Under the pieces are notes generated by a model that made no database searches, had not been told where the DNA came from, and was given only the letters and a program-made list of their open reading frames with translations. The translations under genes and the position numbers were made by a program. DNA of 64,000 bases from Myxococcota bacterium (GTDB lineage Bacteria > Myxococcota > XYA12-FULL-58-9 > JALHOP01), in assembly GCA_022842935.1 (NCBI GenBank), contig JALHOP010000020.1, positions 21,767 through 85,766 of the forward strand, given 5' to 3'. Positions 54,104 through 62,300 of the stretch are shown here, one piece after another. Positions within the stretch are counted from its first letter, which is position 1; the number at the start of each line of letters is the position of its first letter.

Positions 54104-56832
54104 CACCAATTCACCTGGACCCCTAGATTGGGGAAAAAAGGAATGGTGCGCAAGGGGGCGACTCCGCGATAGCGGTAGTCGTAGCTGAACTGCTCGGTGT
54201 TGCGGTGGTTGTAGACGTTTAGAATGTCCAGGTAGAGACCGATCTTGACCAGCGAGTAGGTCCACGTGCGGTCGACGCGGACGTCGAGCTGATGGAAGAC
54301 CGGTAGACGGCCTGAGTTACGACCAACGCCGTCGACATTGACGTAATACACGTCGCGGTCCGCGTCGAAGCCCACGCGCCCGCGGTTGAGTGGTGTGTAT
54401 GGGTTGCCCGAGGTGAGACGAAAGCGGAAGCCAACCTCCCAGCCCTTGGCGAGCACCCACTGACCGACGATGGTCAAAATGTGCGTCTGGTCGAAGTCCG
54501 ACAGATACGTGAAGGTCTCGCGGCGCTCGCGCAAGAGTCCGTCGTCGTTCGCTGTGTCGTTGTCCTCGAAGAAGTCGATGTTGCTGTCGGTGACGACTGA
54601 CCGCGATAGCGTATACGATACCCAGCCAAAGAAGCGCCCGCCCGGTTCTAGCTCGTGCCGCAACAACATCTGTAGGCCCAGTGTGTGACCTCGGCCGCCG
54701 TTGTCGTAGATGAGGGACTGCACACCTTCTTCGGTCTCGATGACGCCGCTCGCGTCCTGCCTGAGGCGCGACCGTAGAGTGTAGAAGCCTTGAATGTCGA
54801 CGTTGATGAGGTCCGTGATCTTCTGCTCGAAGCCGGCGACGTATTGCGTTGACCTCTCTGTCGTCAAAAACGGATTGCCGACGGTCTCTGTGAAGTAGCG
54901 AGGTTCAGGAAGCTTTGCGTAGAGGCCGAACGCCGCTTTGAACGCCGTGTTTTCGAGGGCCTGCCAACGCACGTTGAGCCTCGGCATGTACTCGTAGCCC
55001 TGCGAACGATAGAAATCGACGCGCTCGAAGCGAAATCCCGGCATGATCTTCAAGCCTGCACCGGGCGTGAACTGCGCTTCGACCCAGTAGCCCTGGCTGT
55101 AGTTTCCGAGTCGCGTCTTGAGCTGCGACGTATCCGCGAAGTTGAAGACCGGCGACGGGTAGGTGCGGATGCGGTTGTCGATTGGCGCGTTGAGAAAGAC
55201 CTTGGCTGAGCCGAACAAGTGGTCGAGACCCAGGCTCAGGGCAATCTGCTCGGAGAGCTTGACGTCGAGCTGTTCGCGCCACTCGAAAGTGGGGTAGTCG
55301 ACCTGGAGGCGGTTGTCGACGTCGAGCTCGGCGGCCTGGCCTCTGAAGAGTATCCGCGTGAAGCCGCCGGTGACTTGCGATGTGAGGTTCGCGTTCTCGC
55401 TAAACTTGTAGCGGTGCCGGAACATGGTTCGATTGAAGTACTGATCGAGTCCGAACGCGAAGTTCACATCCTCGAGCGACCCGCTCTGGGCGATCGATAG
55501 GTCATCCGCGGAGCCGAACATGAAGACCTCGAAGGTGTTGCGGCCGGAGACCTTCGAGAGCTTGAGCTGGTAGTCGAAGTAGCGCGGCGAGATCGTCGCG
55601 CTACCCTCGTCGCTGTCGGTGAGGCTGTCCTGGATGAGGGGGATGAACAGGTCGATGTATGAGCGACGGGCGGCGACGCCCAGGTTCCAGCCCCCGCCGA
55701 TTGGGTTGCAGTTGAAAACAGCCGCGTCGATGAGGTCGACCTTGCCTCGGCCATGAACCCCGTCGCAGTCGAGAATGCGCGTGCCGACATCCACGATACC
55801 GGCGGTCGACCGGCCATATTTCGCGCCGAAGCCGCCGGGATAGAAATCGATGTGGTCGAGGAACTGCGCCTGGATGATCGAGGTCAGACCGCCGAAGTGA
55901 TAGAGGAAGGGTACCTCGACGCCGTCGACGTAGACGCGCGTGTCGTCGGGGTTTGCGCCACGGACGATGAGCTGTCCACCGAAGCCGCCAAACGCGCGAC
56001 CCATGCCAGGCAGGTTTTCGATGACACGCAAGGGGTCGCCGAAGGTGCCCGGGCTCTTTTCGACCTCGGCACGCTTGAGCTCGATCTTGGAGACCTCGCG
56101 CTTCGGCGCGCGCGTCGTCACGACGGTTTCGTACGGGTTATTCTCGAGCGGGAGCAGATAGTACTTCCCCTCGATGAGCTCGCTCTCGGCTCGTTGCTCG
56201 TCGACCCAATAGACTTTGTAGTTCTGGGCCGCGATGCGCACCTCGAAGGTGCCCGAGGGAGCGCCCCGCACTTCGAAGATGCCCTTGTCGTTGGTGATCG
56301 CGACCGGGCGGCCCCCGATCATGATCGTCGCGCCTTCGATGGGCGTTCGAGCCACTGCCTGGCGAACGAGTCCGCGATAGTTGACCGGCGCCTGTTCCGC
56401 GCGCACCTCCGACGGGGCGCCAACGATCGCGTCAGGCTCGAGCACGATGGGCTCGAAGACAAAGCGATACTCGATGCGGATGGGCCCCGGTTGGCCGTCG
56501 ATCTCGGCAGGGGTAAATGTCAACTTGCGGCCTGCGGCGATCGCGGGCTCTGCGAACGCCGGATGCGAGGCGCGACTCAGGGTGACGTTGGCAACTTTGC
56601 CATCAGCGCCAATATCGATGAGGAGCACCGCGTCGCCAGCGATGCCCTCGGCGAATAGCTCGGCCGGGTACTCTGGGCTCACGTAGTCGACCAGCTCGGG
56701 TGCCTTGGTGAGCTGAGGCTGCTTCACGGGCGCCGTGGGTTTCGGCGCGCGCGGGATGTTTTGCTCGTCCGTCTGTGCGCCGGCTGTCGCGCAATACACC
56801 GAGACGGCCAGAATCGCCGCTAGCTGTTTCAT
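54103..56832 (-). CDS. TonB-dependent receptor with N-terminal TonB-CTD and carboxypeptidase-like domains
   Basis: A 909-aa outer-membrane receptor: signal peptide (1-19); a domain at about 48-128 resembling the TonB C-terminal domain (VSPEYPAELFAEGIAGDAVL, GRKLTFTPAEIDGQPGPIRI); a carboxypeptidase-regulatory-like beta-sandwich at about 150-205 (TPIEGATIMIGGRPVAITND); the plug at about 235-345 (LIVRGANPDDTRVYVDGVEV); and the barrel to the terminal Trp. A TonB-CTD in the receptor itself is unusual. Ligand unknown; the Fur-like site upstream suggests iron or another metal complex. Stop and start overlap both neighbours by four bases. Confidence 0.85.
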   Translation of the reverse strand: MKQLAAILAVSVYCATAGAQTDEQNIPRAPKPTAPVKQPQLTKAPELVDYVSPEYPAELFAEGIAGDAVLLIDIGADGKVANVTLSRASHPAFAEPAIAAGRKLTFTPAEIDGQPGPIRIEYRFVFEPIVLEPDAIVGAPSEVRAEQAPVNYRGLVRQAVARTPIEGATIMIGGRPVAITNDKGIFEVRGAPSGTFEVRIAAQNYKVYWVDEQRAESELIEGKYYLLPLENNPYETVVTTRAPKREVSKIELKRAEVEKSPGTFGDPLRVIENLPGMGRAFGGFGGQLIVRGANPDDTRVYVDGVEVPFLYHFGGLTSIIQAQFLDHIDFYPGGFGAKYGRSTAGIVDVGTRILDCDGVHGRGKVDLIDAAVFNCNPIGGGWNLGVAARRSYIDLFIPLIQDSLTDSDEGSATISPRYFDYQLKLSKVSGRNTFEVFMFGSADDLSIAQSGSLEDVNFAFGLDQYFNRTMFRHRYKFSENANLTSQVTGGFTRILFRGQAAELDVDNRLQVDYPTFEWREQLDVKLSEQIALSLGLDHLFGSAKVFLNAPIDNRIRTYPSPVFNFADTSQLKTRLGNYSQGYWVEAQFTPGAGLKIMPGFRFERVDFYRSQGYEYMPRLNVRWQALENTAFKAAFGLYAKLPEPRYFTETVGNPFLTTERSTQYVAGFEQKITDLINVDIQGFYTLRSRLRQDASGVIETEEGVQSLIYDNGGRGHTLGLQMLLRHELEPGGRFFGWVSYTLSRSVVTDSNIDFFEDNDTANDDGLLRERRETFTYLSDFDQTHILTIVGQWVLAKGWEVGFRFRLTSGNPYTPLNRGRVGFDADRDVYYVNVDGVGRNSGRLPVFHQLDVRVDRTWTYSLVKIGLYLDILNVYNHRNTEQFSYDYRYRGVAPLRTIPFFPNLGVQVNW

Positions 56833-58163
56833 CGCTTGGTCACGAGCGCGTCGCTGCGCGCGAGCGTGCGGGCAGATTCAATCAACAACGTTTCGGGAGA
56901 CAACCCGACCTTGAGCTTGGCGAGCACGGCGTCGCTCCCACCAGCGCCGAGCAGCTCGGTGAGGACGCTCGGGGTCTCTGGACGCGACCACCATGTGGGT
57001 CCAAGCTTTTGAGCGAGCGCCGAGACGACATTCGCCGCGAGTAGTCGTCCGCGGAAGCGGACGATTGCCGTCATCCAGGGGTCTGCCGCCCCGAGGTCGG
57101 TGCCGGCGCCATCGTAGAGCGCCAGGGTGTCGAGACTCCTCGCTGCTTCCGCGCGAGCCGCCTCGAGCGCTAGGAATGCACGGGCGCGGACGACTTGTGT
57201 GAGGGCTGGCTCACCGAGCGAAAGGTTCGCTTCCATCCACTCGGGAGTCTGGATAGGGCTCGTCGCAACGAAGCCGAGCATAGGGGGGATGCTGGCATCG
57301 GCGTCGCCAAGCAACTGTCGACCCCGACCCGCCGCCAGCGCCTTGCCCGTGAGCTCGACGTCGAGGGCGCCCCCATTGAGCGCGGCAACGACGCGCTGCT
57401 CCGATGGAGCAACGAAGAACACCCCAGCGGCGCTCCCGGCAGCGTCGATGATGACCGAGAGCGCGGGACTGGGTGGTGGCAACACGGCGTCGACCAAGCT
57501 GCGCGCAATTTCGGACGTTTTGGCGGAGGGGAGAGCTTTCCGAGTGACGCCCTCTGCGTCTCCAGTGCTCGCGCCAACGTCGGTTCGCGCAACCAGGTAG
57601 AGCCCCTCCGAAGCGTTCAAGAGCTCCTGGGCGCTCGCGACGGTGCCGCGCACGTCGAAGCCGTAGATGGCCGACAAGAGGGCTGGCGCGTCCGCGTATC
57701 CCAACGCCTTGGCGACCGCAGTGACACCGTTCCCGTCGCTCGCATCGCGTAGCAATCGTTCGCGCGTCAGGCGGCTGCGCAAGCCGTTGACGCTCGCATC
57801 ACGAGCAGCGGCGGCGGCCACTGATGCGAGCACTTGGTTCTCGAGCATCCACGCGTGTTGCGCATCGACCAGCGCGCGACGCGGCTCGGCCGCGCATGGG
57901 GGCTCTGTACGCGATGACAGCCAGGTCGCCGAGCACGATGCTTCGCTCGCGATCACGGCACCCGATAGCTGGCCGCGTAGCTTCGCAAGGGTGTCGGGCG
58001 GTGCAGGGGCGGCGGCTGGACCTGCGCCACCGGCAGAGCAGGCTGTGAACGACGCCGCGACCGACGCGGTAAACGCGGCTACCCAGACGCGGCGAACGAC
58101 GCCATCGGCGCGAGCGAACCGGAGCGCCGTCGCCGGCAACCAGAAATACTTGGCGACGCGCAT
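56829..58163 (-). CDS. Large lipoprotein of the receptor operon
   Basis: A 444-aa Ala-rich lipoprotein starting at the ATG at 58163 (lipobox VAASFTACSAG). A first half with helical repeats (RRALVDAQHAWMLENQVLAS) is followed by a peptidase-M16-like or insulinase-like look around LGFVATSPIQTPEWMEANLS, without metal ligands. I cannot assign it. It starts eight bases after the ParA-like stop and overlaps the receptor start by four bases, so it is co-transcribed with both. Confidence 0.65.
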   Translation of the reverse strand: MRVAKYFWLPATALRFARADGVVRRVWVAAFTASVAASFTACSAGGAGPAAAPAPPDTLAKLRGQLSGAVIASEASCSATWLSSRTEPPCAAEPRRALVDAQHAWMLENQVLASVAAAAARDASVNGLRSRLTRERLLRDASDGNGVTAVAKALGYADAPALLSAIYGFDVRGTVASAQELLNASEGLYLVARTDVGASTGDAEGVTRKALPSAKTSEIARSLVDAVLPPPSPALSVIIDAAGSAAGVFFVAPSEQRVVAALNGGALDVELTGKALAAGRGRQLLGDADASIPPMLGFVATSPIQTPEWMEANLSLGEPALTQVVRARAFLALEAARAEAARSLDTLALYDGAGTDLGAADPWMTAIVRFRGRLLAANVVSALAQKLGPTWWSRPETPSVLTELLGAGGSDAVLAKLKVGLSPETLLIESARTLARSDALVTKR

Positions 58164-58170
58164 CTTTGAA

Positions 58171-59121
58171 TCAGCCGGCCTGACCGACCTTGGCGTGGAC
58201 GGCTTCGGGGACAAACGGCTCGGTCGCATCCAGTGCGTTACCGCCGGGGCGCGTCCGGCGCGACTCCAAGCGCTCGAGACCGATGAGCGGTGCCACTTCG
58301 AGAGCCAGCGCCTTGTAGGCAATAGCGGCTGGCGACGTCGGCGCGTGATCGAGGATAGACTCCCCAGCAAGGTGGGCCTTGTTGACCAAGCTACTCTGGG
58401 GAATGCGCGTGTCGAGGATGCGCACGCTGGTACCGTAGAGATCGGCGAAGCTCTGCTCGATGGCGGTGTTCAAGTGTGTCGTGCGCTTGTCGAACCGCGT
58501 CGCCACGATGCCGCACACTGCGAGCTTGCGACCGAGGCGCGTGCGCAGGGTGTCGACCGCGGTGAGAATGTCGGAGACGCCTTCGAGCGCGAGCACTGAC
58601 ATGTCGGTAGGCACGAGCAAGTGGTCAGCGGCACACAGCGCGTTGAGCGTGAGCGTCCCAAGGTTCGGCGGGCAGTCGATGACGATCAGGTCGTAACGGG
58701 TCCGCGCGACCGCGAGCGCGCCGTCGAGCAAGAGCTCCTTGCCAATCTTGGCGGCGATCATCACCTCGGTTTCGGCGAGCGTCTTCTCGCTCCCCGCAAG
58801 GTCGAGCTCGTCCCAGGCGGAAGGGTAGGTCGCCTCGCAAACATCACGGAGCTTGCCGTTGAAGACGTCCGAGATGCTCGCATTGGGGGAGACGCGCAGC
58901 GCTGCGCTTACGTGCGCTTGTGGATCGAGGTCGATGAGGAGCACCCTCGCTCCCAGACGCTGCAGAGCGATCGCGAGGGTAACCGCCGTGGTCGTTTTCC
59001 CTACACCGCCCTTGTTGGAAGCCACTGCGAGTACGGTAGCCTGCCGGTGGCCTTTCTCTGGGGCCGCCGTCATGAGGTTCCTCAAGCGGCCTGCTATCCG
59101 GTCCCGTAGGTCCAATGCCAT
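58171..59121 (-). CDS. ParA/MinD-type ATPase at the head of the receptor operon
   Basis: A 316-aa P-loop ATPase: ASNKGGVGKTTTAVTLAIAL carries the deviant Walker A (KGGVGKTT at 37-44), VLLIDLDPQAHVSAAL follows, and DLIVIDCPPNLGTLTLNAL is Walker B-like. The C-terminal region is typical of ParA (VRILDTRIPQSSLVNKAHLA). Not paired with ParB or a centromere array here. Such stand-alone ParA-type ATPases position protein complexes on the nucleoid or membrane. The ATG at 59121 is preferred to an upstream one at 59172. Confidence 0.88.
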   Translation of the reverse strand: MALDLRDRIAGRLRNLMTAAPEKGHRQATVLAVASNKGGVGKTTTAVTLAIALQRLGARVLLIDLDPQAHVSAALRVSPNASISDVFNGKLRDVCEATYPSAWDELDLAGSEKTLAETEVMIAAKIGKELLLDGALAVARTRYDLIVIDCPPNLGTLTLNALCAADHLLVPTDMSVLALEGVSDILTAVDTLRTRLGRKLAVCGIVATRFDKRTTHLNTAIEQSFADLYGTSVRILDTRIPQSSLVNKAHLAGESILDHAPTSPAAIAYKALALEVAPLIGLERLESRRTRPGGNALDATEPFVPEAVHAKVGQAG

Positions 59122-59172
59122 CGCGTCATGCCTCCCTCGCGCCTTTGACCGAACGCCGAGGGCAATTAACAC

Positions 59173-59191
59173 GAAAATGATAATGAGAGAA
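59173..59191. promoter_or_regulatory. Fur-box-like site upstream of the ParA/TonB-receptor operon
   Basis: GAAAATGATAATGAGAGAA matches 12 of 19 bases of the classical Fur consensus, with an intact AATGATAAT core. It lies 52 bases upstream of the operon's first ATG, in the short AT-rich part of the 187-base gap between divergent genes. It would explain iron control of the receptor. The giant protein on the other side could also be affected. Confidence 0.4.
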
Positions 59192-59308
59192 GTGCGCGTT
59201 TTGTCGGACGATCCTGACGAAGGGTCATCGACAAGACGGGCTAAGTGCCTGTATGTTCGATCGAATTGCCGTTGACGACGTCGCGAAACCGACGTCGGGA
59301 GGCTGCTG

Positions 59309-62300
59309 ATGACTCAGCCCCGTATTGCCCAGAGCACCCCCCCAGAGCGAGCGCCCCTCGAAGGCCTACCCCGTCCTTATCTGCCAGCAGCAGACGTCGG
59401 CGCGGTGGGAGCCCTGCTCGACGTCAACGACCCGCGCTCCGTCGATCGCGCGACGGCGCGCTTGCAGGAGGGCGCACGGCGTGCTGGCCTTGACCAGCGT
59501 CAGATCGCGACCTTCCGCGCCATCGCGACCGACAGCCGTTACGGCAGCGTCGACGAAGCGTTCACAGCGGCGCGTCTCTACCTGCAGCTTCTTGGCGCCG
59601 GCTGTTACGCATTTCTCGCCGAGACCGACCCAAGTGCGAACCTCTCGCGCGAGCAAGCGCAGCAATCGCGCGCCCTCATGCAGCGCCTCGTGACCAGCGC
59701 CGGGGTGATCTGGCGGGGCACCGATGTTCGCCGTCCAACCTTCGACGGCATGAGCCGTGAGCAGCGCTTGTCGGCCTTCGTCGAGCAGTTCCACCGCAAC
59801 ACCAACGCGCGGCAGCCTTTCAGAGAGGCTCTCGACGCCGCTCGCAATGGCATGTTGACCCAGCAGGGTCAGCGCGCGTTTGCCACCGCCGACGGAGCGG
59901 GTGGGGCGCGCGCTGCGCGGCCATTGCAGGGCCTGACCTTTTCGGCGCAGCCGACGCTGGTGCGCGGAAACGGCGATGTCGCGTCTGTCCGCCATCGCGG
60001 AGCGAGTCCGCGCTCTTTCACGATGGGGCCGCCAGCCGCCGCTCGTCCGCTCGCGAGCGGTCCGCGGCCTGCAACAGCCGCCAACCCCTACGCGCCTATG
60101 GCTCCCGCGGCAGCCGCGCAGCATCGCGACCGTCCGCCCGAGCGCATCAAGGGGACCGATATCGCATGGACCCCTGACGCAGCCGCTCAGTACATCGAGC
60201 AGAACAGCAACGACGAGCGCCGTATCGATGTTCTCCACGGTCTGCGGCTACAGGACCGCGTCGCGGTCGCCGAGGCCTACGCCCGCCGTCGCGGGCAAGC
60301 GCTCCAGGGCCCAGAGGCGCTCGCGTTCTTCGCCGAGCAGATGGCTGGCCGCGGTAGCGGCACGAACGCACATATCTTCCGCGATCTGCTGCGCCCCGAG
60401 AACGTCAGCGGCATCACGTCTGAGCACATCCTCATTTATTCCGACGCAACTGGCGGCGGCTTCCTCTCGCGGCTCACCGGGATCGGCGGTCCCAACCATC
60501 AGGCCATCGAACGCATCCTGATGTTCCGTAGCCCGGCCGAGCTGCAACGCATTGATGCACAGATGCGCGAGACCTACGGCAAGTCGCTACGCGAGGTGCT
60601 CCAGCTCGTGAACGTGCGCGAGGGCCGCGAGCGTTTGCTCTTCATTCACGACCTGCCGGGTCGCGAGCAGGGGCTTGGCGAGGTGCCGCAAGCCGAGCTG
60701 CAAGCCTGGAACATGCGCGTCGCCTTGGACGAGTTCGAGCGTGGCTTCTTGGGCAACGCCGCGAACGCCATCCAGGCGTTCAGCAGCGTGCAGTGGGCGA
60801 ACGTGTTTCAGCCCCTCGCCATGATGAGCAACGCCGAAGTGCGTCAGATGGCTGCCGCCTACCACCGCCAGCAAGTCGCGGCCGGCCGTCAGGTCGAAGG
60901 TGGCGACGGTCTCACGGGCAACGTCGCCGACAGCGCGTTCGGTCGAGCCGTCCTCGCTGCGCAGGCCCATGTCACGCGTCTCGCACCGTCGCGCCGCGAT
61001 CACGACCTGCGCACGCGCATCGCTTTGCAGGGCTTGCGTTTCGACCCGCAGCAGCACATGCCGCCGCGCCAGGCAGGCGAAGCCGAAGAGGCCTACCAGG
61101 CCCGCGTCGCCGTGGCCATCAACGCAGCCGAAGTGCCGCATCGCACCTTGGTCGCGCAGTATGTCGCCGCGACCTTGTCTGCGGCGAGCCACGGCCATCT
61201 GACGACCGCCGACACGCAGTTCGCTCTATCGCTGATTCGCCGCATGCCACCGGCCAATCAGCCGTTCGACGCCAACGGTCGACCGTTCGTCGGCGAGGTC
61301 TCGGCTTTCTGGCAGCAGATGCGTGGCGTGCAGGAGATTCAGCCGTCCGAAGACGAGCAGCTCATCGCCATGGTGCGCTCGGCCAACCGCTCCGTGCGTG
61401 GCACCTTCGAGCAGCAGAACACCTGGAACCTGATGGCTGGCGACGGCTCCGACTCGCCGATGTCGCGCGCCGTGCAGCTGATGGCGGCGCTCCAGGGCTC
61501 GGGTGGCATGATGGGTGGCCCGTACCGCCAGCGCACCTACGCATTCCTCGACATGCGCAACATTCCCGAGTCGCAGCGCAACGACTTCATGGCGCAGATG
61601 CGCGCGGCCTACTACCAGATCAGCGGCGGCCGCATGCTGGACGCCGAGGTGCAGCAGGGCTTCGGTCCATCGATTACGCTCCCGAACGGCGCGGTGATCC
61701 CGTCACAGGCCGCGCGCCTCGTTCAACGTGGCGTGCTCAGTAACGCCGAGCGTCTGATCTATTCCCTCTACGAGCCCGGCCTCTTCGGTCTCGTGCGCGC
61801 CGACAACATGCAGGCGGTGTCGCAGATCTTGAGCGAGCTCTCACCGCTCGAGAAAGTCATCGCGCGCCAAGAGTTCATGCGCCTGACGGGCACCGACTTG
61901 CGCGCGGTCATCGACGCGTATCCCGGACGCGAAGCGCGCATGGCCTCACTCGCTACCCGAGTGTTCCCCCACGAGCGCGACCTGCTGGGCGCGCAGGCCA
62001 TGGTCTATCTCAACGCTCCGACCACCGACCCGGCGCTCGCGGCCCGCCGCGCTCAGCTGCTGGGCGTCAATCAAGAAGTGCTCACCGACTTCTGGGCGCG
62101 TAACTTCTATGACCAGGCCGGTCTCGATGCGATGCGTGGCATCGTCGATCAGACGGGCGGGGCGGCGCAGTTCTCCATCAACGCCGTGGACGCGACAGCG
62201 GACCTGCACGCATCGATCGACGCGGCGACCCAGGCTGCGATGGGCAACGCCCTCACGCGCGGCATCCAGGATTTCCTCAGCAACTCCCGCGAGGGCATCC

